NCBI GenBank assembly: GCA_964435165.1
Contig: CAYSXY010000001.1
Span: 49,308 to 113,307 of the forward strand
Source of the DNA: CAYSXY01 sp964435165
Lineage (GTDB): Bacteria; Pseudomonadota; Alphaproteobacteria; Rickettsiales; RI-342
Reading direction: 5' to 3'
Length of the DNA stretch: 64,000 bases
The notes below the pieces were generated by a model. That model did no database searches and was not told where the DNA came from. It saw only the letters and a list, made by a program, of their open reading frames with translations. Below, one piece after another: positions 24,332-32,929 of this stretch. Position 1 is the first letter of the stretch, and the number at the start of each line of letters is the position of its first letter. The position numbers were made by a program, and so were the translations under genes.

Positions 24332-24781
24332 TCAATCAATCTGCCGGATGGTATCCAGATGGCGAATAACATTAACTGTCATATCGCCAGAACCAATCGC
24401 TTCCTTTTCATAACAGAAGGCATAGTGATTTCCTTCAGAGAGAGAGATAGGAAGCGGTGCCAGCACCAGCTCTTGTTCGGGAGCGGAAGCATCTTTCCAT
24501 ATCCATGGAATACGTACTTCAACAGTTCCAAGTGTCTCTGACTGAAACATTGCGGCGTAGAATAACGGTTTGTCGCGATGTCTCGGTATGTAGTCCGGCG
24601 GCGAGACTTCGTTGAAGCGTATCAGTTTGCCTTGGCCAAAACTATATGGTTTTTGCTCTTTTTCTGAAAGTTCTGAGCAGAGCTTAGCATAGTCAGGTTG
24701 CAAGAGACGCCCGGTCGTTGCCCATAATAATACGCTCAGCACCAGTAAAGCGATGATTGAGACAACGACTTTTCTACTCAT
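24332..24781 (-). CDS. Hypothetical membrane-anchored protein
   Basis: 149 residues with one N-terminal membrane helix or uncleaved signal (VVVSIIALLVLSVLLWATT, about 5-23) and a soluble, probably periplasmic domain with several aromatic residues and one pair of cysteines (C35 and about C128). No family recognised. It follows dxs on the same strand with a gap of about 20 bases, so it may be co-transcribed; nothing links it to isoprenoid synthesis. Confidence 0.6.
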   Translation of the reverse strand: MSRKVVVSIIALLVLSVLLWATTGRLLQPDYAKLCSELSEKEQKPYSFGQGKLIRFNEVSPPDYIPRHRDKPLFYAAMFQSETLGTVEVRIPWIWKDASAPEQELVLAPLPISLSEGNHYAFCYEKEAIGSGDMTVNVIRHLDTIRQID

Positions 24782-24800
24782 GATCAGTCACCTTGCGCTT

Positions 24801-26774
24801 TTACACTTTTGCTAATTTGACTTTTGCCAGACCAGGCTTGGGCGTGAGAGAAGCGGCATGATGCAAACGGCGCAGACAATCGGCGATGGATACCGCATCC
24901 AATTGTGCTTCCTCAATCATCTGCTGCGGCGATGCCTGCTGCTGAAAACGATCCGGCAATGTCAATGTGCGCAATTGCAGGCCTGTATCCAGTGCACCGG
25001 TTTCTGCCAGATAATGCATCACCTGAGCACCAAAGCCACCACGCGCTCCTTCTTCAAGTGTGACGAATGTATGGTGATGTCGCACCAACTGATTAATCAG
25101 TGCGGTATCCAACGGCTTGGCAAAGCGGGCATCGGCCAGCGTAATCGGCAATCCCTCTGCCTCCAGCCAGTTTGCCGCCTGCTCTGCATCGGCCAGACGC
25201 GAGCCGAACGACAATAATGCTATCCCCGCTCCCTCGCGCAGGATGCGTCCTTTTCCTATCTCCAAAGGCGCAGGATGACTAGGAATGGTCGCGCCGACTC
25301 CCTCGCCTCGAGGGTAACGCACAGCGCTGGGTGCATCGTCAATCACCGCTGCTGTCGCCACCATGCGGCTCAGTTCCGCCTCATCGGCAGCGCCCATGAC
25401 GACCATGTGAGGGAGCATGGAGAGATAGCCGATATCAAAGCTGCCGGCATGGGTGGGGCCATCGGCTCCGACCAGCCCGGCGCGGTCTATGGCAAAACGC
25501 ACCGGCAGCTGTTGAATCGCGACATCATGCACCACCTGGTCATAGGCACGCTGAAGAAAGGTGGAATAAATAGCAGCAAACGGCTTATACCCTTCCGCAG
25601 CCAACCCGGCGGCAAATGTCACCGCATGTTGTTCGGCAATGCCGACATCAAAACAACGCTCAGGAAAGGCCTTGGCAAATTTGTCCAGCCCCGTGCCACT
25701 CGGCATCGCCGCGGTGATCGCTACGATTCGGTCATCACGCTCTGCCTCGGCAATCAGGCTATTGGCAAAGACGCTGGTATAGCTCGGCGCTTTTGGCGCT
25801 GACTTGACCTGCGCGCCGGTGCGTATATCAAACTTTGCTACACCGTGATATTTATCGGCGGAGGATTCCGCCGGTTCATAACCATAGCCTTTTTTAGTGA
25901 CGACGTGGACCAGCACGGGGCCAGAATCGCGCTGATCACGAACATTTTTGAGTACAGGCAACAGATGGTCGAGGTTATGGCCATCAATCGGGCCGACATA
26001 GTAAAACCCCATTTCTTCAAACAAGGTCGCTCCGGCAGATGCGCCGCCGGTTGCCAATGTACGAGCATAATGTTCAGCAGTTCGCGCCACCTGCGCCAGC
26101 GGACGCGGAAAACGCCGCAAAATACTTTTACCTAAATCGCGTAAGTGGTGATAGCCACGCGAGGAGGCAAGGCGAGCAAGATAGGTGCTCATCGCTCCGG
26201 TTGGCGGCGCAATGGACATATCGTTGTCATTTAAAATCACAATCAAGCGTGTACCCAATGCCCCGGCATTATTCATCGCCTCATATGCCATGCCAGCGCT
26301 CATGGCCCCGTCACCGATAACGGCGATCACTTCATGATCTTCTCCTCGAAGATCCCGCGCCACGGCCATGCCCAACCCCGCCGAAATAGAGGTGGAGCTA
26401 TGCCCGGCGCCAAAACTGTCATGTTCACTTTCACCGCGTTTGGTAAAGCCGGACAATCCATCTTTCTGGCGAATCGTGCGAATGCGGTCCCGCCTGCCGG
26501 TGAGAATTTTGTGGGGATAGGCCTGATGCCCCACATCCCAAATCAGCTTATCTTTGGGCGTATCAAACAGATAATGCAATGCTGTGGTCAACTCGACAAC
26601 ACCAAGGCCAGCCCCCAGATGACCACCCGTGGAAGCCACTGCGTTGATGGTTTCGCGCCTGAGTTCATCTGCTAACTGTGGCAGATCAGATTCGTTTAAC
26701 TGGCGTAGTGCCTGAGGCGTGTCCACCTGATCCAACAGCGGGGTTACATGTTTTAACGTCTGCATGTCGGACAT
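24801..26774 (-). CDS. dxs: 1-deoxy-D-xylulose-5-phosphate synthase
   Basis: 657 residues, slightly above the usual 620-640. The thiamine-diphosphate motif is VIGDGAMSAGMAYEAMNNAG with N-D-N-D-M-S. Substrate and cofactor residues lie in STGGHLGAGLGVVELT and WDVGHQAYPHKILTGR, and the C-terminal transketolase-type half has DRAGLVGADGPTHAGSFD. It makes DXP from pyruvate and glyceraldehyde-3-phosphate, the first step of the MEP pathway; ispDF of the same pathway lies at 57.5 kb. The start at M-S-D-M-Q-T-L has AAGGA ten bases upstream; an ATG 12 codons earlier lacks support. The ispA/xseB genes often linked to dxs are not adjacent. Confidence 0.95.
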   Translation of the reverse strand: MSDMQTLKHVTPLLDQVDTPQALRQLNESDLPQLADELRRETINAVASTGGHLGAGLGVVELTTALHYLFDTPKDKLIWDVGHQAYPHKILTGRRDRIRTIRQKDGLSGFTKRGESEHDSFGAGHSSTSISAGLGMAVARDLRGEDHEVIAVIGDGAMSAGMAYEAMNNAGALGTRLIVILNDNDMSIAPPTGAMSTYLARLASSRGYHHLRDLGKSILRRFPRPLAQVARTAEHYARTLATGGASAGATLFEEMGFYYVGPIDGHNLDHLLPVLKNVRDQRDSGPVLVHVVTKKGYGYEPAESSADKYHGVAKFDIRTGAQVKSAPKAPSYTSVFANSLIAEAERDDRIVAITAAMPSGTGLDKFAKAFPERCFDVGIAEQHAVTFAAGLAAEGYKPFAAIYSTFLQRAYDQVVHDVAIQQLPVRFAIDRAGLVGADGPTHAGSFDIGYLSMLPHMVVMGAADEAELSRMVATAAVIDDAPSAVRYPRGEGVGATIPSHPAPLEIGKGRILREGAGIALLSFGSRLADAEQAANWLEAEGLPITLADARFAKPLDTALINQLVRHHHTFVTLEEGARGGFGAQVMHYLAETGALDTGLQLRTLTLPDRFQQQASPQQMIEEAQLDAVSIADCLRRLHHAASLTPKPGLAKVKLAKV

Positions 26775-26787
26775 GCACCATTCCTTT

Positions 26788-26982
26788 TCACCGGTTGTAG
26801 GTATGTTCACTCTTCTTCATAGCATGGTTCGGCCTAAACGCCAATAAATGCTCATTCGCGCCAATAATATCCGGTCGGCTTTCCTTGCGTGTTCGTTTTT
26901 TCTGTGCATACTCGCGCCATGCTGCCAGGGCATGATCATACTTAATGTTGCCCGATGTCAGATCGACCGTAAGTTCCATCAT
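26788..26982 (-). CDS. Possible small protein upstream of dxs
   Basis: A 64-residue frame, rich in basic residues, that ends 13 bases before the dxs start. No ribosome-binding site is obvious and no family is recognised; it lies in the gap between dxs and the divergent antiporter operon, so it may simply be a chance frame in a leader. Confidence 0.3.
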   Translation of the reverse strand: MMELTVDLTSGNIKYDHALAAWREYAQKKRTRKESRPDIIGANEHLLAFRPNHAMKKSEHTYNR

Positions 26983-26999
26983 CGTGAGTCATCGCATCC

Positions 27000-27497
27000 A
27001 TGGTGCTTTTTCGCAGTTTTCTACTGTTCGTATTTTTGTGCATTAGCTGGTATATCATGTCCGGCTTTGACAAGCCATTTTTCCTGATTTCCGGCGTTAT
27101 CTGCAGCTTTTTATGTGTCGTCATAGTTCACCGTATGGATGTGATCGACGATGAAGGCCAGCCACTCCATTTGAGCCTTGGCGCCCCACTTTACTGGTTA
27201 TGGCTGTTTAAAGAAATGTTTCTCTCCAGTGCGCGTGTGGCGCACGTTACGCTGGCAGAAAATTTGCGCATTGACCCTGATTTTGAGACGATTGTGAGTA
27301 ATCAACATGATCCTGGCAGCCATGCTGCCTACGCCAACTCCATTACCCTGACACCGGGCACCGTATCGGTCAATATTGAGCAGGAAGATGATGAAACCGC
27401 GCATATTTATGTCCATGCGCTGGAGAAAAGCAGCCTAAAAGACCTGAAAGACGGGCGTATGCAGCAATGGGTCAAACGACTGACGGGGATGTCGTAA
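27000..27497 (+). CDS. mnhE: Mrp-type cation/proton antiporter subunit E
   Basis: 165 residues, with two N-terminal membrane helices (4-20 and 28-43) and a cytoplasmic domain with the MnhE signature: LYWLWLFKEMFLSSARVAH, then NSITLTPGTVSVNIE and a short acidic region. First gene of a ten-gene operon on the plus strand; its stop overlaps the next start (TAATG). In Mrp complexes MnhE is a small subunit needed for assembly and ion exchange. Archaeal MbhA is the equivalent. Confidence 0.9.
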   Translation: MVLFRSFLLFVFLCISWYIMSGFDKPFFLISGVICSFLCVVIVHRMDVIDDEGQPLHLSLGAPLYWLWLFKEMFLSSARVAHVTLAENLRIDPDFETIVSNQHDPGSHAAYANSITLTPGTVSVNIEQEDDETAHIYVHALEKSSLKDLKDGRMQQWVKRLTGMS

Positions 27498-27811
27498 TGC
27501 AGGTGATTGATATTGCACTGATAGCGATTCTGGTCAGTATGGCGCTGGTGATTATCCGCGGCATTCTGGGCCCATCAATTCAGGATCGTCTGCTTGCTGT
27601 GAACGCATTTGGTAGCAACACGGTCATTGCCATCGCCTTGCTCGCTTTCATGGTCGATAATATGATGTTTATCGATATCGCGCTGGTCTACGCACTGATT
27701 AACTTCACCAGCACCATTGCTATGCTGAAATTCTTTCGTTATGGCAGCTTTGATCACCAGGTCGTTGAATCCAGTGATGATCATATTTTGCATGGGCAGG
27801 AGAAGCCATGA
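27497..27811 (+). CDS. mnhF: Mrp-type antiporter subunit F
   Basis: 104 residues with three membrane helices. RGILGPSIQDRLLAVNAFG and DIALVYALINFTSTIAMLKF are the conserved MnhF segments. The start overlaps the stop of mnhE by one base, and the stop overlaps the mnhG start (ATGA), so the genes are coupled. An in-frame GTG 30 bases upstream is rejected because it lies within mnhE and lengthens the protein beyond the family norm. Confidence 0.9.
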   Translation: MQVIDIALIAILVSMALVIIRGILGPSIQDRLLAVNAFGSNTVIAIALLAFMVDNMMFIDIALVYALINFTSTIAMLKFFRYGSFDHQVVESSDDHILHGQEKP

Positions 27812-28161
27812 TGATCATTGACTGGTTTAGTTATGGCCTGATTATTTTAGGAGCGTTTTTTACGCTGACTGGAGCAGTCGGCATTGTACGCATGCCGGAT
27901 TTCTTTAATCGCCTGCACCCGGCAGGGCTCAAAGATTCGATGGGCATTCCGCTGGTCACCTTTGGGTTGATGTTACAGGCCGATAGCGCGCTAATTGCCA
28001 TTAAGCTACTGTTTCTAATGCTTTTTCTTCTTTTCACCAATCCGACATCGTCGCACGCACTTGCAAAAAGCGCCGTATTGAACGTCACGGATGAGAAAAA
28101 AGGCAACGGCCATCGTCAATCGGCCGTCGCCGCATCTACGTCAAAGAGGCGTAAGTCATGA
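27808..28161 (+). CDS. mnhG: Mrp-type antiporter subunit G
   Basis: 117 residues with three helices. GAFFTLTGAVGIVRMPDFFN, R-L-H-P-A-G-L-K-D-S and LLFLMLFLLFTNPTSSHAL are the MnhG hallmarks. A positively charged tail (about 90-117) follows the last helix. ATGA overlaps on both sides tie it to mnhF and to the DUF4040 gene. Confidence 0.92.
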   Translation: MMIIDWFSYGLIILGAFFTLTGAVGIVRMPDFFNRLHPAGLKDSMGIPLVTFGLMLQADSALIAIKLLFLMLFLLFTNPTSSHALAKSAVLNVTDEKKGNGHRQSAVAASTSKRRKS

Positions 28162-28742
28162 CAGAAATGGTGTTTGGCATATCAACGCACACGGTGCTTA
28201 ACCTGGTTGTTCTAACCTTTCTCGTCGTTGTGGCAGGCGCGATCATCAAAATGAGCGACATGCTGGCAGCCGCTATGTTGTCTGGGATTTTCAGCCTGTT
28301 GATGGCATTGATGTATCTCATTTTAGAAGCGCCGGATGTGGCCATTACCGAAGCTGCCGTTGGGGCAGGCATTAGCACCATTATGCTATTGGCGACACTC
28401 GTCTTTACCGGGCGTGAAGAGGCGTGCGTTAATAAGCACGCTTTGCCCGGTCTGATAGTTGTCACGGTGGTAGGAGCTTCGCTGATATACGCCACCTCCG
28501 ATATGCCGCATTTTGGCGATGATGCCGCGCCGGCTAATCGACATGTGGCCCCCTATTACATTCAGCAAATGAAGCCGGAAATCGGCATCCCCAACATTGT
28601 GACCGGTGTATTGGCCAGCTATCGTGCCTGGGATACATTTGGCGAAGTCATCGTGGTGTTTACGGCCCTGACTGCCGTCTTGCTATTGCTCTCGCCACGC
28701 CGGGGCGGGCAATCCAGGCGGAAGGAGAAGCCGGATGCGTGA
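28158..28742 (+). CDS. DUF4040/MbhD-MbhE-like antiporter subunit (equivalent of the MrpA C-terminus)
   Basis: 194 residues. The N-terminal part (about 10-95) is a DUF4040/MbhD domain with three helices and the acidic motif APDVAITEAAVGAGI. After a hydrophilic loop and a helix near 92-108, the last part (about 145-180, IPNIVTGVLASYRAWDTFGE) matches MbhE. In bacterial Mrp these segments are the C-terminus of the big MrpA subunit; in archaeal Mbh they are two separate proteins. Here they are one small protein placed between G and B subunits, the Mbh order. Confidence 0.82.
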   Translation: MTEMVFGISTHTVLNLVVLTFLVVVAGAIIKMSDMLAAAMLSGIFSLLMALMYLILEAPDVAITEAAVGAGISTIMLLATLVFTGREEACVNKHALPGLIVVTVVGASLIYATSDMPHFGDDAAPANRHVAPYYIQQMKPEIGIPNIVTGVLASYRAWDTFGEVIVVFTALTAVLLLLSPRRGGQSRRKEKPDA

Positions 28743-29190
28743 TCAACTCGTTCTGCGTATTGTCTGCAAAATTCTGCTGCCTTTTATCTTCCTTTTTGGG
28801 CTGTATGTGCTGATGCATGGAAAATATAGTCCAGGTGGAGGGTTTCAGGCCGGGGCCATCCTGGCAGCAGGATTCATTATCTATGCGCTGATTTTTGGTG
28901 TGCACCATCTGCAGCGTGTCGTATCGCTTCACCTGTTAAAATGGTTAAGTGCTGTTGGCGTGTTCATGTATGTTGGCGTGGCTATCGGTAGCCTGTTTCT
29001 TGGCGGCAACCTGCTTAATTACAATGTCTATTTTGAAAACCCGCTGGTCGGTCAATTCTGGATGATCATGATCGTCGAGTTAGCGATTGGCCTGAGCGTC
29101 ACCTGCGTGCTGACCAGTATTTTCATTGCTTTTGCCACCCATTCACCCGACGCAGTGGAAGAGGCAATGGAGGAGATCGCTGATGTATAG
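28735..29190 (+). CDS. mnhB: Mrp-type antiporter subunit B
   Basis: 151 residues with four helices. KILLPFIFLFGLYVLMHGKY and SPGGGFQAGAILAAGFI are the MnhB signature. It overlaps the end of the preceding gene by eight bases and the start of mnhC by the same amount, typical of a tightly coupled operon. The acidic C-terminus (DAVEEAMEEIADV) is longer than in many members. Confidence 0.92.
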   Translation: MRDQLVLRIVCKILLPFIFLFGLYVLMHGKYSPGGGFQAGAILAAGFIIYALIFGVHHLQRVVSLHLLKWLSAVGVFMYVGVAIGSLFLGGNLLNYNVYFENPLVGQFWMIMIVELAIGLSVTCVLTSIFIAFATHSPDAVEEAMEEIADV

Positions 29191-29611
29191 TGGCATAGAT
29201 CTGATCGGCCATTACAATTACTGGGTCACCATTGTTTTGATGATGATGGGCCTCTATATCGTGATTGTCAGCAACAATCTGGTCAAGCAATTGATCGGAC
29301 TTGGTGTTTTTCAAACATCCGTCCTGCTTTTCTATATTTCGGTTGCCTGGGTTGAAGGTTCTGTTGCGCCTATTCTTGTGGAAGGGCAGTATTCATACAG
29401 CAACCCCCTGCCCCATGTATTGATGCTCACCGCTATTGTGGTTGGTGTCGCTACCATTTCTGTCGGACTGGCCATTGCCGTGCGTATCAAACAGGCCTAT
29501 GGCACTATTGATGAGTCTGAGATTATTGCAGAAGATAATGCGGAACTGGCCGGTAAAACGCGGCCTAAAAAACGAGAATCATCGGCTTCATCACGGAGGT
29601 CTGGCTCCTGA
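29183..29611 (+). CDS. mnhC: Mrp-type antiporter subunit C (NuoK-like)
   Basis: 142 residues with three helices as in NuoK. VSNNLVKQLIGLGVFQTSV and PLPHVLMLTAIVVGVATISVGLA are typical of MnhC. A hydrophilic, basic tail of about 40 residues (KTRPKKRESSASSRRSGS) extends beyond the family core. The start is the ATG overlapping the mnhB end, which places the first helix correctly. Confidence 0.9.
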   Translation: MYSGIDLIGHYNYWVTIVLMMMGLYIVIVSNNLVKQLIGLGVFQTSVLLFYISVAWVEGSVAPILVEGQYSYSNPLPHVLMLTAIVVGVATISVGLAIAVRIKQAYGTIDESEIIAEDNAELAGKTRPKKRESSASSRRSGS

Positions 29612-31152
29612 TGCTTCCTCACCTGCCGATCTTACAGGTTATCATTCCCATGATTGCCGCCGCACTATGCGTCATCATGCCGCGCGGTGGCATGGCCTGG
29701 GTGGTTGCGGTGATCGGCAACTGGTTGACCTTCGGCGTGGCCATGGCATTGTTTCTGCAGACCAGTCATCACCATGTGATTTACTATGAATTGGGTGACT
29801 GGGTAGCGCCTTACGGTATTCAGTACCGCGTTGATCGGCTGGCCGTCTTCATGTTCATGATCGTCAGCTTTGTTGGGGCAATTGCCATTTTATTTGCCCG
29901 TGACAGCGTTGAACAGGACGTTCCGAAAGCAAAGCAGCCATTATTTTACACGCTCTACTTGTTATGCATGGCCGGGCTGCTGGGGATTGTCGGCACAAAT
30001 GACGCCTTTAATCTCTATGTGTTCTTAGAAATTTCATCTCTGGCAACGTATGCCTTGATTGCCATGGGACGTGATCGCCGGGCCCTGTCTTCGTCTTTTC
30101 AATATTTGATCATCGGCACAATCGGGGCGACATTTTTCCTGATCGGCGTCGGCCTGCTCTACATGATGACCGGCACGCTCAATATCAGCGATTTAGCGCA
30201 GCGTTTGCCTGACATTAGCGACACAAAACCGGTGCTGGCGGCCTTTGCCTTTATCGTGGTGGGGCTGAGCATGAAAATTGCCCTCTTCCCGCTGCATATG
30301 TGGTTGCCGAATGCCTATAGCTTTGCGCCGCATTTTGTCTCGGTGTTTATTGCCGCCACGGCCACCAAGGTCGGTGTCTATGCGTTGATTCGCATGTTGC
30401 TCAGCCTGTTCGGTTATGAATTCACCTATGAGACTATGCCATTAGGTGAAATTCTGCTGCTGCTGTCAGTACCTGCCATTCTTGTTGGCTCATTCGTTGC
30501 TATTTATCAGTTAAATATCAAACGAATGCTTGCCTATTCCAGTGTCGCTCAAATTGGTTACATCGTGATGGGGCTGGGTCTTGGCACGTTTGATGGCCTG
30601 CGTGCCAGCATTGTTCATCTGGCCAATCATGGGATCACCAAGGCCGCTTTATTTATGGTGGTAGGGTGTGTGGCGTATTCATTTAGCCGGGTGGGCATTA
30701 CCAAGCTGAAGATCACCAGTTTTTACGGCATTGCCCGCCATATGCCATTCACTTCCATGGCGTTTGTATTTGCCGGGCTGGCGTTGATCGGTGTTCCTCT
30801 CAGCGGTGGTTTTATCAGTAAATGGTATTTGCTCAATGCCGCTGTGGATGATGGCTGGTGGATTATGGCACTGGTCGTCGTGGCGGGTTCGCTGCTTGCG
30901 CTGATCTATATCTGGCGCGTGGTGGATGCGATGTATTTTGCCCAGCCGGGCCCGCGCAGTGCTGCGCTTAAAGAAGCACCCCCTGGTATGTTGATTCCTA
31001 CCTGGATGATGGTTCTGGCCAGTTGGTATGTAGGCATCGACACACAATTTACGGCGGCTGTTGCAACGGAAGCGGCGCAGATTCTGTTGGCTGACTCCAT
31101 GCCTGTCTCACCCGGGACGATGTCGATTGTGTCCGGCGAGGTACAGCCATGA
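29611..31152 (+). CDS. mnhD: Mrp-type antiporter subunit D (NuoL/M/N family)
   Basis: 513 residues, about 14 membrane helices. The proton-channel residues are visible: a Glu in the TM5-like helix (NLYVFLEISSLATYALIA), a Lys in IVVGLSMKIALFPLHMWLP and a second Lys in FIAATATKVGVYALIRM. The segment WLPNAYSFAPHFVSVFIA is typical of MrpD rather than MrpA. It overlaps its neighbours (TGATG, ATGA). Confidence 0.9.
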   Translation: MLPHLPILQVIIPMIAAALCVIMPRGGMAWVVAVIGNWLTFGVAMALFLQTSHHHVIYYELGDWVAPYGIQYRVDRLAVFMFMIVSFVGAIAILFARDSVEQDVPKAKQPLFYTLYLLCMAGLLGIVGTNDAFNLYVFLEISSLATYALIAMGRDRRALSSSFQYLIIGTIGATFFLIGVGLLYMMTGTLNISDLAQRLPDISDTKPVLAAFAFIVVGLSMKIALFPLHMWLPNAYSFAPHFVSVFIAATATKVGVYALIRMLLSLFGYEFTYETMPLGEILLLLSVPAILVGSFVAIYQLNIKRMLAYSSVAQIGYIVMGLGLGTFDGLRASIVHLANHGITKAALFMVVGCVAYSFSRVGITKLKITSFYGIARHMPFTSMAFVFAGLALIGVPLSGGFISKWYLLNAAVDDGWWIMALVVVAGSLLALIYIWRVVDAMYFAQPGPRSAALKEAPPGMLIPTWMMVLASWYVGIDTQFTAAVATEAAQILLADSMPVSPGTMSIVSGEVQP

Positions 31153-32648
31153 ACTGGATGTCGGACTCTCCCTCCACCCTGCTGTGGATGACGCTGGCCC
31201 TGCCCCTGGCGGTTGCTGTTCTTCTGCCGCTGTTTCATCGCAAACCGGATGTGCGAGAGGCGGTCTCGTTATTGGGCGGCATGCTGTTGGCGGCAACCAA
31301 TCTTAGTCTGCTCGACCATTTTCATGCCGGTGCCAGGCCGCAGGTAACGCTTGTGCAGTTACTGCCAGAGCTAAGCCTATCACTCAAACTGGAGCCGCTC
31401 GGCATGCTGTTTGGGTTGATTGCCTCGCTGCTGTGGGTGGTGACGACGATTTATGCCATTGGCTATATGCGTGGGAATAAAGAACAACACCAGACACGCT
31501 TTTTTATGTGCTTTGCCGTGGCCATCACCTGCGCCATGGGCATTGCCTATGCCGAAGATCTTTTTACCACTTTTGTCTTCTATGAAGGTATGACCCTGGG
31601 CACCGTTGCTCTGGTGACGCATGCCGGTACACAGAACGCACGCATGGCGGGCCGCACCTATCTCGGCGTTTTGATGGGCACCTCGCTTGGGCTGTTATTA
31701 CCTGCCATTATCTGGGTCTGGTATCATGCAGGCACACTGGATTACCAATATGGCGGTATTATCCGCAATATCTGTGGCTGGCCGCTTGGTCTGATGCTGC
31801 TGCTTTTCGCCTATGGCACGGCCAAAGCCGCCCTGATGCCAGTGCATCGCTGGCTGCCTGCCGCTATGGTCGCCCCTACCCCTGTCAGTGCCTTACTCCA
31901 TGCCGTGGCTGTGGTGAAAGCCGGGGTGTTTATTATTGTCAAAGTGCTGGTCTATATCTTCGGCGTTGATTACATGGCGATGATTACAGAGAGTCATTGG
32001 ATCGCCGGAAGCTGGCTCGCCTGGCTTGCCGGATTGACCATTCTGATCTCATCTCTCATTGCCTTGCAGCAGGATAATCTAAAGAAGCGGTTGGCTTATT
32101 CCACTATTTCGCAACTCTCCTATGTTGTGATGGCCGCTGCCATTTTCACCGATTATGCACTCGTCGGGGCCATTACCCACATTGCGGCCCATGCATTGGG
32201 TAAAATCACCCTGTTCTTTGGTGCAGGCGCGATATACACCGCGTCCGGCAAGAAAAATGTCAGTGAATTGGATGGCATTGGCAAGATGATGCCGGTCACC
32301 ATGATCGCCTTTAGTATCGGTATATTGGTGATGATTGGCCTTCCGCCCACCGTTGGTTTTTTAAGTAAGTGGTATATGCTCAAAGGGGCATTTCTCGCCG
32401 AGCATTATGTCGCATTTGGTGTGTTTATCGCCTCTACTTTGCTGAACGGGGCTTACTTCCTGCCCATTATTTATCAGGCCTTTTTCCTTGATCCACCTGC
32501 ACGCAAGAAACGTCATGGGGAGGCCCCGCGCAGCATCCTCATTGCCATTTCTATCACGGCCACCGCCTGTATCGGCTTTTTCCTGTTCCCGGAAAGCATT
32601 GAAGACATTATCTTTACGCTGATTCCTAAAGATCTGCTGCATTACTGA
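31149..32648 (+). CDS. Second proton-channel antiporter subunit (NuoL/M-like)
   Basis: 499 residues and about 14 helices. AEDLFTTFVFYEGMTLGTVA holds the TM5 Glu, AYGTAKAALMPVHRWLPAAM the TM7 Lys, and APTPVSALLHAVAVVKAGVF the MrpA/NuoL-type loop with its His and Lys. It thus resembles the N-terminal channel half of MrpA but lacks the long MrpA C-terminus, which is encoded separately as the DUF4040 protein. Coupled by ATGA to mnhD. Confidence 0.85.
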   Translation: MNWMSDSPSTLLWMTLALPLAVAVLLPLFHRKPDVREAVSLLGGMLLAATNLSLLDHFHAGARPQVTLVQLLPELSLSLKLEPLGMLFGLIASLLWVVTTIYAIGYMRGNKEQHQTRFFMCFAVAITCAMGIAYAEDLFTTFVFYEGMTLGTVALVTHAGTQNARMAGRTYLGVLMGTSLGLLLPAIIWVWYHAGTLDYQYGGIIRNICGWPLGLMLLLFAYGTAKAALMPVHRWLPAAMVAPTPVSALLHAVAVVKAGVFIIVKVLVYIFGVDYMAMITESHWIAGSWLAWLAGLTILISSLIALQQDNLKKRLAYSTISQLSYVVMAAAIFTDYALVGAITHIAAHALGKITLFFGAGAIYTASGKKNVSELDGIGKMMPVTMIAFSIGILVMIGLPPTVGFLSKWYMLKGAFLAEHYVAFGVFIASTLLNGAYFLPIIYQAFFLDPPARKKRHGEAPRSILIAISITATACIGFFLFPESIEDIIFTLIPKDLLHY

Positions 32649-32659
32649 GGCTATTTTCC

Positions 32660-32929
32660 ATGTCGACGCAACCGCCACGCTATTCCGATTTTAGTCCAAC
32701 GCTGCTCAAACGCCTGTGGACATGGTTTGCCATTATCCTGTTGGCGACGCTGATTGCCAATGCCTTCGTTCCGCTGCACGGACATTTTGGGCTGGATGCC
32801 ACACCGTTCTTTTTTGCCTGGTATGGATTTGCCAGCTGTGCGGCAATTGTTATTTTTTCTAAATGTCTGGGATTACTGCTCAAACGCCCGCAGGATTATT
32901 ACGTTCAACAGTCCAGGGAGACACGTTGA
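32660..32929 (+). CDS. Small two-helix membrane protein in the antiporter operon
   Basis: 89 residues with two membrane helices (about 17-36 and 47-71, the latter containing FFFAWYGFASCAAIVIFSK) and a charged tail. Its stop overlaps the start of the next gene (TGATG), so it belongs to the operon. It matches no Mrp subunit I know; it may be an assembly or anchor subunit specific to this operon type. Confidence 0.78.
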   Translation: MSTQPPRYSDFSPTLLKRLWTWFAIILLATLIANAFVPLHGHFGLDATPFFFAWYGFASCAAIVIFSKCLGLLLKRPQDYYVQQSRETR